7,313 nucleotides of DNA from Burkholderia sp. (lineage in GTDB: Bacteria; Pseudomonadota; Gammaproteobacteria; Burkholderiales; Burkholderiaceae): assembly GCA_028292565.1 (NCBI GenBank), contig JAQGMD010000268.1, positions 1-7,313 on the forward strand, read 5' to 3'. This document shows positions 5,993-7,313 of the stretch, piece by piece. The first letter of the stretch is position 1, and each line of letters begins with the position of its first letter. Position numbers and translations under genes: made by a program. Under the pieces are notes generated by a model. It saw only the letters and a list, made by a program, of their open reading frames with translations. It did not search any database and had not been told where the DNA came from.

Positions 5993-6403
5993 ATGAGCAT
6001 CAGCCATCCCGTCGTCGTCGCCGAAAGTGAAATCGAGATGACGGCCGTCCGCGCGCAAGGTGCGGGCGGCCAGAACGTCAACAAGGTATCGAGCGCCATC
6101 CACTTGCGCTTTGACGTGATGGCTTCGTCACTTCCCGACCAGATCAAAGAGCGCCTGCTCAAACTGAATGACCAGCGCATCACCAAAGACGGCGTCGTGA
6201 TCATCAAGGCGCAGTCACACCGCAGCCAGGACAAGAACAAGGAAGACGCTTTGCAGCGCCTGCATGAGATGATCGAAAGCGTGTCGGTGCTGCCGCTGCA
6301 GCGCCGCCCCACCAAGCCGACACGCGGGTCGCAGCGGGTGCGCCTCGAGAAGAAGAATATGCGCGGTCAGGTGAAGGCCGCCCGACAAAAAGTATTCGAT
6401 TGA
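5993..6403 (+). CDS. arfB: ArfB, alternative ribosome-rescue factor / peptidyl-tRNA hydrolase (YaeJ)
   Basis: The 136-residue protein is a codon-independent class-I release-factor homologue. It enters ribosomes stalled at the 3' end of a non-stop mRNA and hydrolyses peptidyl-tRNA, a back-up for tmRNA trans-translation. The catalytic GGQ motif is at residues 25-27 within AQGAGGQNVNKVSSAIHLRFD (shown as QGAGGQNVNKVSSAI), matching the family position. The C-terminal tail from about residue 104 (RPTKPTRGSQR, RLEKKNMRGQVKAARQK) is rich in Lys and Arg, as required for binding the empty mRNA channel. The length equals the usual 135-140 residues, and the codon-recognition domains of RF1/RF2 are absent, which separates it from true release factors. 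ATG 5993 has a GAGG ribosome binding site at 5983-5986, six bases away. No partner genes lie next to it and it appears to be its own transcription unit. Confidence 0.95.
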   Translation: MSISHPVVVAESEIEMTAVRAQGAGGQNVNKVSSAIHLRFDVMASSLPDQIKERLLKLNDQRITKDGVVIIKAQSHRSQDKNKEDALQRLHEMIESVSVLPLQRRPTKPTRGSQRVRLEKKNMRGQVKAARQKVFD

Positions 6404-6462
6404 GTCCGTCAAAGTTCCTGACTCGTAAAAAAAGAAAGTTCAACTATTGCGTCATGGTTTGG

Positions 6463-6491
6463 TTGACATGCCTCTACCCCCCGACTAGTCT
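6463..6491 (+). promoter_or_regulatory. predicted sigma-70 promoter (TTGACA-17-TAGTCT)
   Basis: A perfect -35 hexamer TTGACA at 6463-6468 is followed after exactly 17 bp by TAGTCT at 6486-6491, a weak -10 that shares T1, A2 and T6 with the consensus. Transcription would start near 6498. The downstream intrinsic terminator at 6642-6677 makes a defined short transcript likely. The poor -10 suggests moderate strength or an activator. Confidence 0.45.
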
Positions 6492-6497
6492 GAAAGC

Positions 6498-6677
6498 GCA
6501 GGGACTGATATGCAGAACCCCTTTGGCGAGAATATCGACATCACGGTCATGTGATACGGCAATAGCAATCACTGACGTTAACGTCCTATGGACAGGTCGA
6601 GCACCCTCACCAGGACAGTCTGGGGAAACGTCAGTGCTTGCAAGCCCGGTCCTCCCCGACCGGGCTTCGTTTTGTTT
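6498..6677 (+). ncRNA. candidate structured small RNA, about 180 nt (or terminated leader of the DUF3182 gene)
   Basis: There is no coding frame here, yet the interval is bounded by a promoter-like site and a strong terminator and is dense in complementary segments. The main helix is a perfect 10 bp pair, CACTGACGTT (6570-6579) with AACGTCAGTG (6627-6636), enclosing a small GTCC/GGAC hairpin (6583-6593). The strand also holds the palindrome GACGTTAACGTC (6574-6585), which could compete with that helix. Smaller helices are GATAT/ATATC (6507-6511, 6532-6536) and ATCAC/GTGAT (6540-6544, 6551-6555). GACTG at 6503-6507 could pair with CAGTC at 6616-6620. I compared it by eye with 6S RNA, 4.5S RNA and tmRNA and saw no diagnostic motif of any. 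It may be a trans-acting sRNA or a regulatory leader. Confidence 0.45.
6642..6677 (+). terminator. Rho-independent terminator
   Basis: A perfect 10 bp GC-rich stem, AAGCCCGGTC (6642-6651) with GACCGGGCTT (6658-6667), closes a six-base loop CTCCCC and is followed by CGTTTTGTTT. It ends the putative small RNA. It is about 240 bp past the arfB stop and 104 bp before the next start codon, so it also separates arfB from the DUF3182 gene. Confidence 0.85.
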
Positions 6678-6781
6678 GCGGCTCCGATTGGAAGCGCGCC
6701 AGGGTCGGGGGTCCTTAACACCGCACGCTCAACGCAAGCATAGTGCTTCCGGTGCATGCTGCGGCATTCAACAGAGGTGCA

Positions 6782-7313
6782 ATGGATTTTTCGATCAAAG
6801 GGACGCGCACAGATATACAGCCTGTGGTTTCCGGAAGCGGGCGTGGCGCAGTTGTTGTTTACCCGGGCGAGGCAACCCGGCCCGGTGGCCATGAAATCAT
6901 GACGCAGTGCGCGCTGGCCAGGCGGCTGGCGGCAATCAAGGAGTATGAATACGCGGGCGAATACGACCGCTCTTTACGCTATGACGGCCCGTTGTACTTC
7001 GTACCGGGTGACACCCTGGTCGACTTCCGGTTGGCACGCAGCCTCGGCATACACGGGGAGTCAGATTTGTTTGGCGGCGTGGTGCCCTTTCCGTTCATCG
7101 CCACCAAGACCATCACGCATGCGCTGCCGGCCGCGAATTCGCCCGCGCCCGAGGGTTGGTCCGCCGACTTCGCGCGCGCAGTGCAGCGCGCCGTGTTGGC
7201 CGGTTACTCAGCATACTCACGCGATGACGTGCTTAACGCAGGGTTGCGCCTGTTCAAGAACGGCGCGGTACGCCTGAAAAAAGCAAGCGGCATCGGCGGA
7301 TCCGGCCAGACGG
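6782..7313 (+). CDS. DUF3182 family protein, 5' part (3' end outside window)
   Basis: The first 177 codons of an open frame run off the right edge. The product matches the pattern I know for DUF3182 proteins (PF11379): an early VVVYPGEATRPGGHE segment, the helix ARRLAAIKEYEYAGEYD, then GPLYFVPGDTLV, ESDLFGGVVPFPFIATKTITHAL, and VRLKKASGIGGSGQT at the edge (about residues 162-176). Family members are thought to be ATP-grasp-like because of the Lys and Gly-rich loop in that last segment, but no reaction is established to my knowledge. No signal peptide or membrane segment is visible. The ATG at 6782 has AGAGGTG just upstream (6773-6779), a good ribosome binding site, and family similarity starts after about 22 residues. 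The terminator at 6642-6677 precedes it, so it either has its own promoter in 6678-6781, where I see none clearly, or is read through from the RNA upstream. Confidence 0.85.
   Translation, partial: MDFSIKGTRTDIQPVVSGSGRGAVVVYPGEATRPGGHEIMTQCALARRLAAIKEYEYAGEYDRSLRYDGPLYFVPGDTLVDFRLARSLGIHGESDLFGGVVPFPFIATKTITHALPAANSPAPEGWSADFARAVQRAVLAGYSAYSRDDVLNAGLRLFKNGAVRLKKASGIGGSGQT

Noticed and set aside
6402..6436. terminator directly after arfB (GAGTC/GACTC stem then A-rich run)
   Set aside because: Only a 5 bp stem with a 13-base loop, and the following tract is A, not T, on the coding strand.
6498..6677. 6S RNA, 4.5S RNA or tmRNA
   Set aside because: Length would fit 6S RNA, but the 5' and 3' ends do not form the closing stem with a central bubble, and the 4.5S (GGAAGGAAGC-like) and tmRNA hallmarks are missing.
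6400..6894. 164-codon plus-strand frame
   Set aside because: Runs through the intrinsic terminator and into the DUF3182 coding region in another frame; product is low-quality.
6945..7277. 110-codon plus-strand frame
   Set aside because: Out-of-frame shadow inside the DUF3182 gene, whose own frame is open to the window edge and matches the family.
1..7313. CRISPR array, prophage, defence island or other multi-gene system
   Set aside because: No regularly spaced repeats, no integrase, transposase, nuclease or toxin-antitoxin motifs; recognised genes are ordinary single units.

Overview
The window reads as chromosomal DNA of a beta-proteobacterium, most likely Burkholderiales and perhaps Oxalobacteraceae. 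This placement is an inference. It rests on the moderately high GC, the proteobacterial gene families (PA0069-type radical SAM protein, ArfB, DUF3182), an E. coli/beta-type LexA box, and a hairpin repeat of the GTAGGGTGGGC type that I remember as common in that group. No sequence comparison could be run.

Left part (1-2725): the 3' end of a short-chain dehydrogenase (SDR) gene runs convergently into a complete polysaccharide-pyruvyl-transferase family gene on the minus strand, with 7 bp between the stop codons. The start codon of that gene overlaps, on the opposite strand, the first possible ATG of a small unrecognised plus-strand gene. A second unrecognised plus-strand gene follows after about 190 bp.

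Middle (2726-5676): a gene-poor stretch of about 530 bp ends in a degenerate palindromic repeat (MITE-like, about 82 bp). This repeat lies directly downstream of a minus-strand radical SAM gene of the PA0069/SplB-like family. Divergent from that gene is an intact response-regulator diguanylate cyclase (REC-GGDEF). The control region between the two carries a nearly ideal SOS (LexA) box, a perfect 9+9 bp inverted repeat overlapping the predicted -10 and start site of the radical SAM gene. I therefore read that gene as DNA-damage inducible.

Right part (5677-7313): a REP-like hairpin flanked by a 21 bp imperfect direct repeat comes first, then arfB, the codon-independent peptidyl-tRNA hydrolase for ribosome rescue. 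Next is a gene-free interval of about 380 bp with a TTGACA promoter-like site, several inverted repeats and a strong intrinsic terminator. It would fit a free-standing small RNA of about 180 nt, or a terminated leader of the next gene. Last is the 5' part of a DUF3182 gene that runs off the window.

The genes do not form one operon or pathway. Most are single transcription units in alternating orientation. The main functional signals are SOS control of the radical SAM protein, c-di-GMP signalling, and the probable structured RNA. I found no tRNA, rRNA, CRISPR array, insertion sequence or defence system.
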